From JAICYJ01 sp035695105 (GTDB lineage Bacteria > Actinomycetota > Thermoleophilia > Gaiellales > JAICJC01), in the NCBI GenBank assembly GCA_035695105.1, contig DASSEV010000037.1, positions 1-36,944 of the forward strand: a stretch of 36,944 nucleotides of DNA, given 5' to 3'. Below, piece after piece: positions 22,901 through 29,207 of the stretch. The position numbers and the translations under genes are program-made. Under the pieces are notes generated by a model. It was not told the DNA's origin. It saw nothing but the letters and a program-made list of their open reading frames with translations, and made no database searches. Numbering within the stretch: the first letter of the stretch is position 1; every line of letters begins with the position of its first letter.

Positions 22901-23341
22901 ATGGCGGAGGGAATCGTTGACCGGGCGGAGATCGGGCTGGATCTCGCCCTGCGCGTGCTCGAGGAGGTGCGCCGCGCGGCGACCGTCGAGTCGCTGGCCG
23001 TGGCGGCCGCGGTCGTCGACCCGGGTGGCCACATCGTGGCCAGCGCCCGGATGGACGGCGCCGCGCTGGGTGCGATGAAGCTGGCGGTGGACAAGGCGTA
23101 CACCGCCGTGCTCTGGCAGACGCCGACCGGCTACTTCATGGGCAGCACGCAGCCGGGCGGCGAGGACTGGGGGTTCAACACCACCACCCACGGCCGGATC
23201 GTTGTCTACGCAGGCGGGCTGCCGGTGTTCGACGGCGACCGCCTCTGCGGCGGGGTCGGTGTCAGCGGTGGCACCGGCGAGCAGGACGAGCAGTGCGCGC
23301 GGCTGGCGCTCGAGGCGGTCGGGCTCGCCCCGCCGGAATAG
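22901..23341 (+). CDS. GlcG/HbpS-like (DUF336, heme-degrading type) protein
   Basis: A 146-aa small soluble protein of the GlcG/HbpS family, recognisable by AAAVVDPGGHIVASARMDGA, then a KAYTAVLWQTPT segment and GGLPVFDGDRLCGGVGVSGG near the C-terminus. HbpS binds heme and signals oxidative stress; GlcG and other members sit in catabolic operons with unclear roles, so the molecular function is open. GAGGAG at 22889-22894, six bases before ATG 22901, and a 14-nt gap from the permease indicate that it is the last gene of the ABC operon. Its stop is three bases from that of the convergent DksA-like gene. Confidence 0.82.
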   Translation: MAEGIVDRAEIGLDLALRVLEEVRRAATVESLAVAAAVVDPGGHIVASARMDGAALGAMKLAVDKAYTAVLWQTPTGYFMGSTQPGGEDWGFNTTTHGRIVVYAGGLPVFDGDRLCGGVGVSGGTGEQDEQCARLALEAVGLAPPE

Positions 23342-23344
23342 CGC

Positions 23345-23677
23345 CTACCTCCCCTCGAACCGGGCCTGCTCCTCGGCCGTCCGCTCGGCCGTCGGGATCA
23401 GCTCGAGACGCTCGTCGGGGATCCGCTCGCCGCTCTCCACGGAGACGCCGTACGTGCCCTCTTCGAGCCGCTGCTCGGCCCGCTCCAGTGCGGCCAGCTG
23501 CTCCTGAAGATCCTCCAGCCGGCCCTGGTCGAGCTCCTCCTGGTAGAGGTCCGCCGCGGTGTCGCCTGGGTCGAGCGTCGAGAGCTCGTCGGTCGTCTGG
23601 AATCCGAGGTTGGCCGCCTCCTCGGTGATGCGCTGCCGTTCCGCCTCGAGCAGCTTTCGTGCCCGGTCCGTGTCCAT
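23345..23677 (-). CDS. DksA/TraR-like protein without zinc cysteines
   Basis: A 110-aa protein of the DksA/TraR family: a helical coiled coil (RARKLLEAERQRITEEA and the later EDLQEQLAALERAEQRL) followed by GTYGVSVESGERIPDERLEL...AERTAEEQAR. The typical sequence there is GTYGxCxxCGxxIPxxRLxxxPxAxxCxxC. All four zinc-binding Cys positions are non-Cys here (Ser, Ser, Thr, Glu) while the surrounding fold residues are kept. The protein probably still has the DksA shape and may bind RNA polymerase, but cannot hold zinc. ATG 23677 is chosen because GGGAG is five bases upstream; ATG 23698 is the alternative. Confidence 0.8.
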   Translation of the reverse strand: MDTDRARKLLEAERQRITEEAANLGFQTTDELSTLDPGDTAADLYQEELDQGRLEDLQEQLAALERAEQRLEEGTYGVSVESGERIPDERLELIPTAERTAEEQARFEGR

Positions 23678-23744
23678 GTGTTCTCCCTGTTCGGTCATGG
23701 GCAACCTAGATGATCCCCGTCCCGGCGCGGTCCGCACCTACCTC

Positions 23745-23773
23745 TTGGCGGGGGCGGTGGACGCCGGTATGGT
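23745..23773 (+). promoter_or_regulatory. Promoter TTGGCG-17-TATGGT, leaderless type
   Basis: TTGGCG (23745-23750) and TATGGT (23768-23773) have an ideal 17-nt spacer. The GTG at 23780 is six bases after the -10, while the earlier GTG at 23777 is only three bases away. Confidence 0.6.
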
Positions 23774-23779
23774 TGCGTG

Positions 23780-24973
23780 GTGGGGGTAACGCGACGAGCC
23801 GTGCTGGCACGAGCCGGTCTGTCCGCGGGCGCGCTGGCGCTGGGCGGGACCGTCCGCGCTGCCGCGGCCGAGACGAGCCGACTCCCCTACCACGGCCGGT
23901 ATCAGAGCGGCGTGACGACCCCGCAACAGGCGCGGATCCTGTTCCAGACGTTCGACGCCACCGCCGGATCGCGCCACGACCTGCGCGCGCTGCTACGAGC
24001 GTGGACGGGCGCCGCGCGCGTGATGTGCGAGGGTGAGCCGCTGGGGGGCATCGCCGCCCGCGACAAGGCTCCCGCCGACACCGGTGAGGCCCTGGGGCTG
24101 GCCGCCTCGCGGCTCACGGTGACCTTCGGCTTCGGCCCGACCCTGTTCGACGGCCGCTACGGCCTGCGCAGCCGCCGGCCCGATGCCCTCATCGACCTCC
24201 CGGCGTTCCGCGGCGACCAGCTCGAGCCGGCGCGGTGCGGCGGTGACCTCGCCGTGCAGGCGTGCGCGGACGACCCGCAGGTGGCGCTGCACGCCGTCCG
24301 CAACCTGGCCAGGATCGCGCGTCACCTGGGAGCCGCGCGGCCGCGCTGGTCCCAGGAGGGCTTCGCCAAGACGCCGGGCTCGTCGCCCGCCGACGCGACC
24401 GGCCGCAACCTGCTCGGCTTCAAGGACGGCACCAACAACCTGCGGACCTCGGATTCGGCTCAGATGGACCGGAACGTGTGGGTCGGCGAGGGCGACGACC
24501 CCGCGTGGATGCGCGACGGCAGCTATCTCGTCGTGCGGCGCGTCCGGGCGCGGATCGAGCGGTGGGACGAGAGCGACCTCGACGAGCAGGAGACGGTGTT
24601 CGGCCGGCGCAAGCTGAGCGGGGCGCCGTTCGGCGGCAGCTCGGAGTTCGATCCCGTCGATCCGGCCCTGACCCCGCGAAACGCCCATATCATCGTGGCG
24701 AACCCCCGCACGGCGGGCAGCGAGGCGGAGCGGATCCTCCGCCGCGGCTACAACTACACCGATGGGCTGCTGCCGAGCGGTCGGCTCGACGCCGGCCTGT
24801 TCTTCGCCGCCTTCCAGCGCGATCCCCGCCGCCAGTTCGTCCCGATCCAGCACCGGCTCGCGGACCATGACCGGCTGAACGAGTACATCGTGCACACGGG
24901 CAGCGCGATCTTCGCGGTGCCGCCCGGAGTGCGCCGCGGCGGCTACGTGGGCGAGACGCTCTTCGCGGCCTGA
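23780..24973 (+). CDS. efeB: Tat-exported DyP-type peroxidase, EfeB-like
   Basis: A 397-aa heme peroxidase of the DyP family. A twin-arginine signal is evident at the N-terminus (TRRAVLARAGLSAGALALGG), so it is exported folded with heme. The DyP signature GFKDG includes the catalytic D216. The likely proximal heme ligand is H303 in NAHIIVANPR, and RRGYNYTDG and SAIFAVPPGV follow, as in EfeB/YcdB proteins, which act as peroxidases and were proposed to remove iron from heme. No EfeU or EfeO gene is adjacent, so a role in iron uptake is not proved. GTG 23780 is preferred from the promoter position. The end overlaps the convergent amidotransferase gene by 31 bases. Confidence 0.88.
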   Translation: MGVTRRAVLARAGLSAGALALGGTVRAAAAETSRLPYHGRYQSGVTTPQQARILFQTFDATAGSRHDLRALLRAWTGAARVMCEGEPLGGIAARDKAPADTGEALGLAASRLTVTFGFGPTLFDGRYGLRSRRPDALIDLPAFRGDQLEPARCGGDLAVQACADDPQVALHAVRNLARIARHLGAARPRWSQEGFAKTPGSSPADATGRNLLGFKDGTNNLRTSDSAQMDRNVWVGEGDDPAWMRDGSYLVVRRVRARIERWDESDLDEQETVFGRRKLSGAPFGGSSEFDPVDPALTPRNAHIIVANPRTAGSEAERILRRGYNYTDGLLPSGRLDAGLFFAAFQRDPRRQFVPIQHRLADHDRLNEYIVHTGSAIFAVPPGVRRGGYVGETLFAA

Positions 24974-25629
24974 ACCAGTGCGCCGAGCAGCGGGTGCAGC
25001 TCGCCCGTTTCGAGCGACTCCATCTGCGGCTGGAACAGGGTCGCGATGGCGAACGGGTGTGAAGGCAGCTCGATGCCTTCGACGCCGGCGTCGTCGGCGG
25101 TTGCGGTGACTCGCAGCCCTGCGGCCTCCAGCTGATCGCGGTACACGGGGTTGAGCCCGTAGCTGCAGTAGTGGAAGCCGCTGAACGGCTCGTCGCCGAC
25201 GATTTCGGCCAGCCGGCCGCCCGGCACCGGGTGGATCGTCCGGCGTTGCCCGACCAGGCTGCAGGCGAGCGGGGCGACGACGACCTCGGCGGCATCGGGA
25301 TCCGTCTCGGCATGCGAGGCGTTGCCGATCCCGGCGACGTTGCGGGCGAACTCGAGCACGAAGTACTGGAAGCCGCCGCAGGTGCCGTACATCGGGATGC
25401 CCTCCCTGCGCGCCTGCTCGATCGCCGCGAGCGCGGCGTCGTCGTCTCGGTAGGGCGTGCCGGGAGCGAACCACAGCGCGTCCCCGTCGGCGGCGTCGAA
25501 CGGCTCGTCGGTCGGCTGCCAGCGCGCCTCGACGTCGTTCGGCATGAGGCCGAGCGTGTGGTCGATTGCGCGGTGGGTCTCCAACCGCGTGTCTCGGTCG
25601 CCGACCACGAGCAGGCGCACGCTGGGCAT
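24943..25629 (-). CDS. Stand-alone class I glutamine amidotransferase, CTP-synthase C-terminal type
   Basis: A 228-aa protein resembling only the glutaminase half of CTP synthase. The nucleophile elbow GTCGGFQYF contains C84, and the C-terminal part has HPFAIATLFQPQ. In active class I amidotransferases the triad is completed by H-P-E; here the aligned residues are Q200-P201-Q202. Proteins annotated as related to the CTP synthase C-terminal region commonly carry Q at the His position, but the Glu-to-Gln change is additional. The partner synthetase domain is absent, so the ammonia acceptor is unknown, and hydrolysis may be lost. A TATGAT element lies six bases before ATG 25629 (minus strand). 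It overlaps the DyP gene tail to tail. Confidence 0.83.
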   Translation of the reverse strand: MPSVRLLVVGDRDTRLETHRAIDHTLGLMPNDVEARWQPTDEPFDAADGDALWFAPGTPYRDDDAALAAIEQARREGIPMYGTCGGFQYFVLEFARNVAGIGNASHAETDPDAAEVVVAPLACSLVGQRRTIHPVPGGRLAEIVGDEPFSGFHYCSYGLNPVYRDQLEAAGLRVTATADDAGVEGIELPSHPFAIATLFQPQMESLETGELHPLLGALVQAAKSVSPT

Positions 25630-25635
25630 CGCACG

Positions 25636-25641
25636 ATCATA
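25636..25641 (-). promoter_or_regulatory. Leaderless-type -10 element TATGAT
   Basis: On the minus strand TATGAT lies exactly six bases before the ATG at 25629 of the amidotransferase-like gene, with no ribosome binding site. Confidence 0.5.
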
Positions 25642-25664
25642 GAGCGGGGCGGGCGGGAGTCGGG

Positions 25665-25670
25665 CATGAT
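25665..25670 (+). promoter_or_regulatory. Leaderless-type -10 element CATGAT
   Basis: CATGAT lies six bases before the ATG at 25677 of the MFS gene. The first base deviates from TAnnnT, but spacing and the lack of a ribosome binding site fit the pattern of the window. Confidence 0.35.
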
Positions 25671-25676
25671 GCAGCG

Positions 25677-26891
25677 ATGGCTGGATCCACCGTCACCCGC
25701 GGCCTCCGCGGCTATCGCGACCTGCTCGTCGAGCCGGGCGTGGCGCGGGTCGTGGGGTGGGGCCTGATCGCGCGGGCGCCGGTCGGGATGGTGGCGCTGG
25801 CGATGGTGCTGCTCCTGCGCGGTGAGGGGCGGAGCTACGCCGACGCGGGCCTCGTGTCGGCGGCGGAAGCGGTCGCGTTCGCCGTCGCGTCGCCGCTGGC
25901 GGGCCGGCTGATCGACCGGCACAGGCCCGCAGTCGTGCTTGCCGGGTACGGGATCGCGTTTCCGGTGGCGCTGCTCGTGACGATGTGGCTGGTGATCGCG
26001 GGGGCGCCGCTGGCGGCGGTCGTGGCGGCGTCGGCGTGTGCGGGGATCGTGTTCCCGCCGATCGCCCCGACGGTGCGGATGCTGTGGCCCTCGATGGTCG
26101 GCGCACACCTGCACCACTCGGCGTTCGCTCTCGAGGCGACGCTGCAGGAGGTGCTGTTCGTCAGCGGGCCGCTGGTAGTCGGCGGGCTGACGGCGATCGC
26201 GGGGCCGAGGGCAGGGGTGGTGGCGGCCGCGGTGGTCTCGCTGGTCGGCGTGCTCGGGTTCGCGGCCACGTCGCAAGTGCGCCGGCACCGGCCGGTGCGG
26301 CACGACCATGGAGACCGCCACCTGCTTGCGGCGCTCTCGCCGGGCGTCGTGCGCGGAATCGTCGGGTTCAGCGTCTGCTACGGGCTGGCGTTCGGGGCGG
26401 TGGAGGTGGCGATGCCGGCGTTCGCGGAGCAGCACGGCGGGCGCGCGCTCGGAAGCGTCTGCCTGGCGGCGTGGTCGGCAGGAAGCCTGGCCGGAGGGCT
26501 GCTCGCAGCGGGGCACCGGCCGGAGAACCCGAGACGCGGGCTCCAGCGGATGAGCGTGCTGTTCGCGGCTGCGCTGGTGCTGCCGCTGCTGGCATGGTCG
26601 GTGCCGGCCATGACGGTGGTCATCTTCCTGGCCGGGCTGCCGATCGCACCGAGCTTCGCGATCACCTACGGCATGGCGCAGTCGCATGCCCTGCCGGGTA
26701 CGCAGGCCGAGGTGTTCAGCTGGCTGAGCACCTCGGTGGTGCTCGGCATCGCGGCCGGTGCTGCGGCCGGCGGAGCGCTGATCACGAGCGTCGGCACGCG
26801 GGCGTCGCTCACGCTGGGCATCGTCGGGGCGGTTGCGGCGGTGCTGGTGGCGACGGCGTCGGCGCGCCGGGGTGCGCAGCCGCCGGCTTGA
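25677..26891 (+). CDS. MFS-family transporter
   Basis: A 404-aa polytopic membrane protein with about twelve hydrophobic segments and the MFS signature loop after helix 2, GRLIDRHRPAVVL, corresponding to the G-x-x-x-D-R-x-x-R-x motif A. A hydrophilic central loop (VRRHRPVRHDHGDRH) divides the two six-helix halves. Such proteins are proton-driven antiporters or exporters of drugs, sugars or metabolites; nothing here fixes the substrate. The start ATG 25677 follows the CATGAT element by six bases. It is divergent from the amidotransferase-like gene (47-nt gap) and ends 15 bases from the convergent kbl gene. Confidence 0.87.
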   Translation: MAGSTVTRGLRGYRDLLVEPGVARVVGWGLIARAPVGMVALAMVLLLRGEGRSYADAGLVSAAEAVAFAVASPLAGRLIDRHRPAVVLAGYGIAFPVALLVTMWLVIAGAPLAAVVAASACAGIVFPPIAPTVRMLWPSMVGAHLHHSAFALEATLQEVLFVSGPLVVGGLTAIAGPRAGVVAAAVVSLVGVLGFAATSQVRRHRPVRHDHGDRHLLAALSPGVVRGIVGFSVCYGLAFGAVEVAMPAFAEQHGGRALGSVCLAAWSAGSLAGGLLAAGHRPENPRRGLQRMSVLFAAALVLPLLAWSVPAMTVVIFLAGLPIAPSFAITYGMAQSHALPGTQAEVFSWLSTSVVLGIAAGAAAGGALITSVGTRASLTLGIVGAVAAVLVATASARRGAQPPA

Positions 26892-26906
26892 GGGCGCGTG
26901 TCGCCC
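26892..26906. terminator. Minimal hairpin filling the gap between convergent genes
   Basis: The entire 15-nt gap between the MFS and kbl stop codons is GGGCG-CGTGT-CGCCC, a perfect 5-bp hairpin. Confidence 0.4.
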
Positions 26907-28091
26907 CTAGCCCAGCTCGTCGCGGGCGGCCACGAACTGATCCACCGCGAAGTCGAGCTCATCGATCGTGTGCGCGGCCGACATCTGCGTGCGGATCCGT
27001 GCCTTGCCTTGCGGGACAACGGGATACGAGAACGCGACGGCGTACACGCCTCGGCGGATCAGCGCGTCCGCGATCCGGCCGGCCTGCGCCGCGTCGCCGA
27101 TCATGACCGGCACGATCGGATGGTCACCGGGCAGGATGTCGAACCCGAGCTCCGTCATCCGTCCCCGGAAGTGCCCGGTGTTCCGGCGCAGCGTGTCGCG
27201 CAGGTGCCCCGAGCGCTCGATCAGATCCAGCGCCGTCATGGTCGCGCCCGCCACCGGAGGCGCGATGCTGTTCGAGAACAGGTACGGCCGTGACCGCTGC
27301 CGCAGCAGCTCCACGATCTCCCGCCGCGCCGACGTGTAGCCGCCGCTGGCACCGCCCATTGCCTTTCCCAGGGTGCCCGTGATGATGTCGACCCGGTCGA
27401 TCACGCCGTGCAGCTCAGGCGTGCCGCGGCCGTGCTCGCCGACGAAGCCGACCGCGTGCGAGTCGTCCACCATCACCAGCGCGTCGTAGCGGTCGGCCAG
27501 GTCGCAGATGTCGCCCAGCCTGGCGACGTACCCGTCCATCGAGAACACCCCGTCGGTCGCGATCATCCGGTACCGGGCACCCGACGCCTCCTGCAGCCGC
27601 GCCTCCAGCTCCTCCATTTCGCTGTTCCGGTACCGCAGCCGCTGCGCCTTGCACAGGCGGATGCCGTCGATGATCGACGCATGGTTCAGCTCGTCGGAGA
27701 TGACCGCGTCCTCCGGCCCGAGCAGCGTCTCGAACAGGCCGCCGTTCGCGTCGAAGCAGCTGCTGTAGAGGATCGTGTCCTCGGTGCCGAGGAACTCGGA
27801 CAGCCGTTGCTCGAGGTCGCGGTGGATGCGCTGCGTCCCGCAGATGAACCGCACCGACGCCATCCCGAACCCCCACCGGTCGAGCGCGGCGTGCGCCGCG
27901 GCCACGATGTCCGGGTGGCTGGCGAGGCCGAGGTAGTTGTTCGCGCAGAGGTTCAGGACGCGTCCGGCGTCCTCCACCTCGACCATATCGGCCTGGGGTG
28001 AGTCGATGACGTGCTCCCGCTTGTAGAGACCCTGGTCGCGCAGCTCCTGCATCCGCTCCTGCAGGTCCGTTTGCAGCGTGGACGACGCCAT
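26907..28091 (-). CDS. kbl: 2-amino-3-ketobutyrate CoA ligase (glycine C-acetyltransferase)
   Basis: A 394-aa PLP enzyme that cleaves 2-amino-3-ketobutyrate with CoA to glycine and acetyl-CoA, the second step of threonine degradation by the Tdh route. It belongs to the alpha-oxoamine synthase fold: LCANNYLGLASHP near the N-terminus, VMVDDSHAVG (D209, H212) and TGTLGKAMGG with K243 forming the PLP Schiff base. The sequence is full length. ATG 28091 shares its A with the TGA of tdh (TGATG), so the two are translationally coupled; GGAGG lies about nine bases upstream. It could be another oxoamine synthase in isolation, but adjacency to tdh makes the assignment firm. Confidence 0.93.
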   Translation of the reverse strand: MASSTLQTDLQERMQELRDQGLYKREHVIDSPQADMVEVEDAGRVLNLCANNYLGLASHPDIVAAAHAALDRWGFGMASVRFICGTQRIHRDLEQRLSEFLGTEDTILYSSCFDANGGLFETLLGPEDAVISDELNHASIIDGIRLCKAQRLRYRNSEMEELEARLQEASGARYRMIATDGVFSMDGYVARLGDICDLADRYDALVMVDDSHAVGFVGEHGRGTPELHGVIDRVDIITGTLGKAMGGASGGYTSARREIVELLRQRSRPYLFSNSIAPPVAGATMTALDLIERSGHLRDTLRRNTGHFRGRMTELGFDILPGDHPIVPVMIGDAAQAGRIADALIRRGVYAVAFSYPVVPQGKARIRTQMSAAHTIDELDFAVDQFVAARDELG

Positions 28092-29122
28092 CAGATCACC
28101 CTCCAATCGAGCAGCACCTTGCCTGAGTCGCCGGAGGCGGCCGCCTCGAACCCAGCCTCGAACTCGTCGTAGCGGAACCGGTGGGTGATGACGGGCGAGA
28201 TGTCGAGGCCCGACTGCAGCATCACCGTCATCTGGTACCAGCTCTCGTACATCTCGCGTCCGTAGATGCCCTTCAGCGTGAGCATGTTGAACACCACCTG
28301 CGTCCAGTCGATCGCGATCTCGCTGGTCGGGATGCCGAGCATCGCGATGCGGCCGCCGTGTGACATCGACGCCAGCATCGCGTGCAGCGCGTCGCCGTTG
28401 CCCGACATCTCGAGGCCGATGTCGAATCCCTCGGTCATGCCCAGATCGCGCTCGACGTCGGCGAGATCCTGGGTCGTGGGGTCGACCGTGACGGTGGCGC
28501 CCATGCGCTCCGCAAGCGACCGGCGATAGGGATTCGGATCGCTCACCGCCACGTGGCGCGCGCCGGCATGGCGCACGATCGCGGCCGCCATGCAGCCGAT
28601 CGGGCCGGCGCCGGTGATCAGGACGTCCTCGCCGAGCACCGGGAACGCCAGCGCCGTGTGCACGGCGTTGCCGAACGGGTCAAAGATCGCCGCGATCTCG
28701 GGATCGACCCCCGGCCAGTGGTGCCAGATGTTGGTCATCGGCAGCGAGATCAGCTCCGCGAAAGCGCCGGCCCGGTTGACGCCGATCCCCTGCGTGTGCG
28801 CGCAGAGGTGGCGCCGTCCGGCCATGCAGTTCCGGCATCGCCCGCAGACGACGTGCCCCTCGCCGCTGACCATGTCGCCGGGATGGAAGTCGCTGACGTT
28901 GTCTCCGACGGCGACGATCTCGCCGACGAACTCGTGGCCGATCACCAGCGGCACCGGAATCGTGCGCTGCGCCCACTCATCCCAGCGATGGATGTGGACG
29001 TCGGTGCCACAGATGCCCGTGCGCTGGACGCGGATGAGGACGTCGTTGATGCCGTAGTCCGGCTCGGGCACGTCCTCCAGCCACAGGCCCGGCTCCGCTC
29101 GGCTCTTGACCAGTGCGCGCAT
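28091..29122 (-). CDS. tdh: L-threonine 3-dehydrogenase
   Basis: A 343-aa zinc-dependent alcohol dehydrogenase superfamily enzyme that oxidises L-threonine to 2-amino-3-ketobutyrate with NAD. The catalytic zinc ligands C38 (GICGTDVHI), H63 and E64 (GHEFVGE) fall at the positions known from E. coli Tdh, and the structural zinc lobe has CGRCRNC plus a later Cys in RRHLC. The Rossmann motif GAGPIGCMAA follows. It is co-transcribed with kbl, giving the threonine-to-glycine pathway. ATG 29122 matches the family N-terminus MRALVKSRAEPGLWLEDVPE. TACGAT lies eight bases upstream on the minus strand; no ribosome binding site is visible. Confidence 0.94.
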   Translation of the reverse strand: MRALVKSRAEPGLWLEDVPEPDYGINDVLIRVQRTGICGTDVHIHRWDEWAQRTIPVPLVIGHEFVGEIVAVGDNVSDFHPGDMVSGEGHVVCGRCRNCMAGRRHLCAHTQGIGVNRAGAFAELISLPMTNIWHHWPGVDPEIAAIFDPFGNAVHTALAFPVLGEDVLITGAGPIGCMAAAIVRHAGARHVAVSDPNPYRRSLAERMGATVTVDPTTQDLADVERDLGMTEGFDIGLEMSGNGDALHAMLASMSHGGRIAMLGIPTSEIAIDWTQVVFNMLTLKGIYGREMYESWYQMTVMLQSGLDISPVITHRFRYDEFEAGFEAAASGDSGKVLLDWRVI

Positions 29123-29130
29123 CGCAGGGC

Positions 29131-29136
29131 ATCGTA
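29131..29136 (-). promoter_or_regulatory. -10 element TACGAT of the tdh-kbl operon
   Basis: On the minus strand TACGAT lies eight bases before the tdh ATG, so the transcript is leaderless or has only one or two leading bases. Confidence 0.4.
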
Positions 29137-29207
29137 GTCCCGCCGGTGCTAGATGAACTACGCCCTGGTAGCCTTCGCGCGCCCTCGACCACGACCACGG
29201 AGAGTTC

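Noticed and set aside
24690..26687. 665-codon minus-strand open frame opposite the DyP, amidotransferase and MFS genes
   Set aside because: Its translation is low-complexity Arg/His/Ser/Pro and matches no family, whereas three real genes occupy the region.
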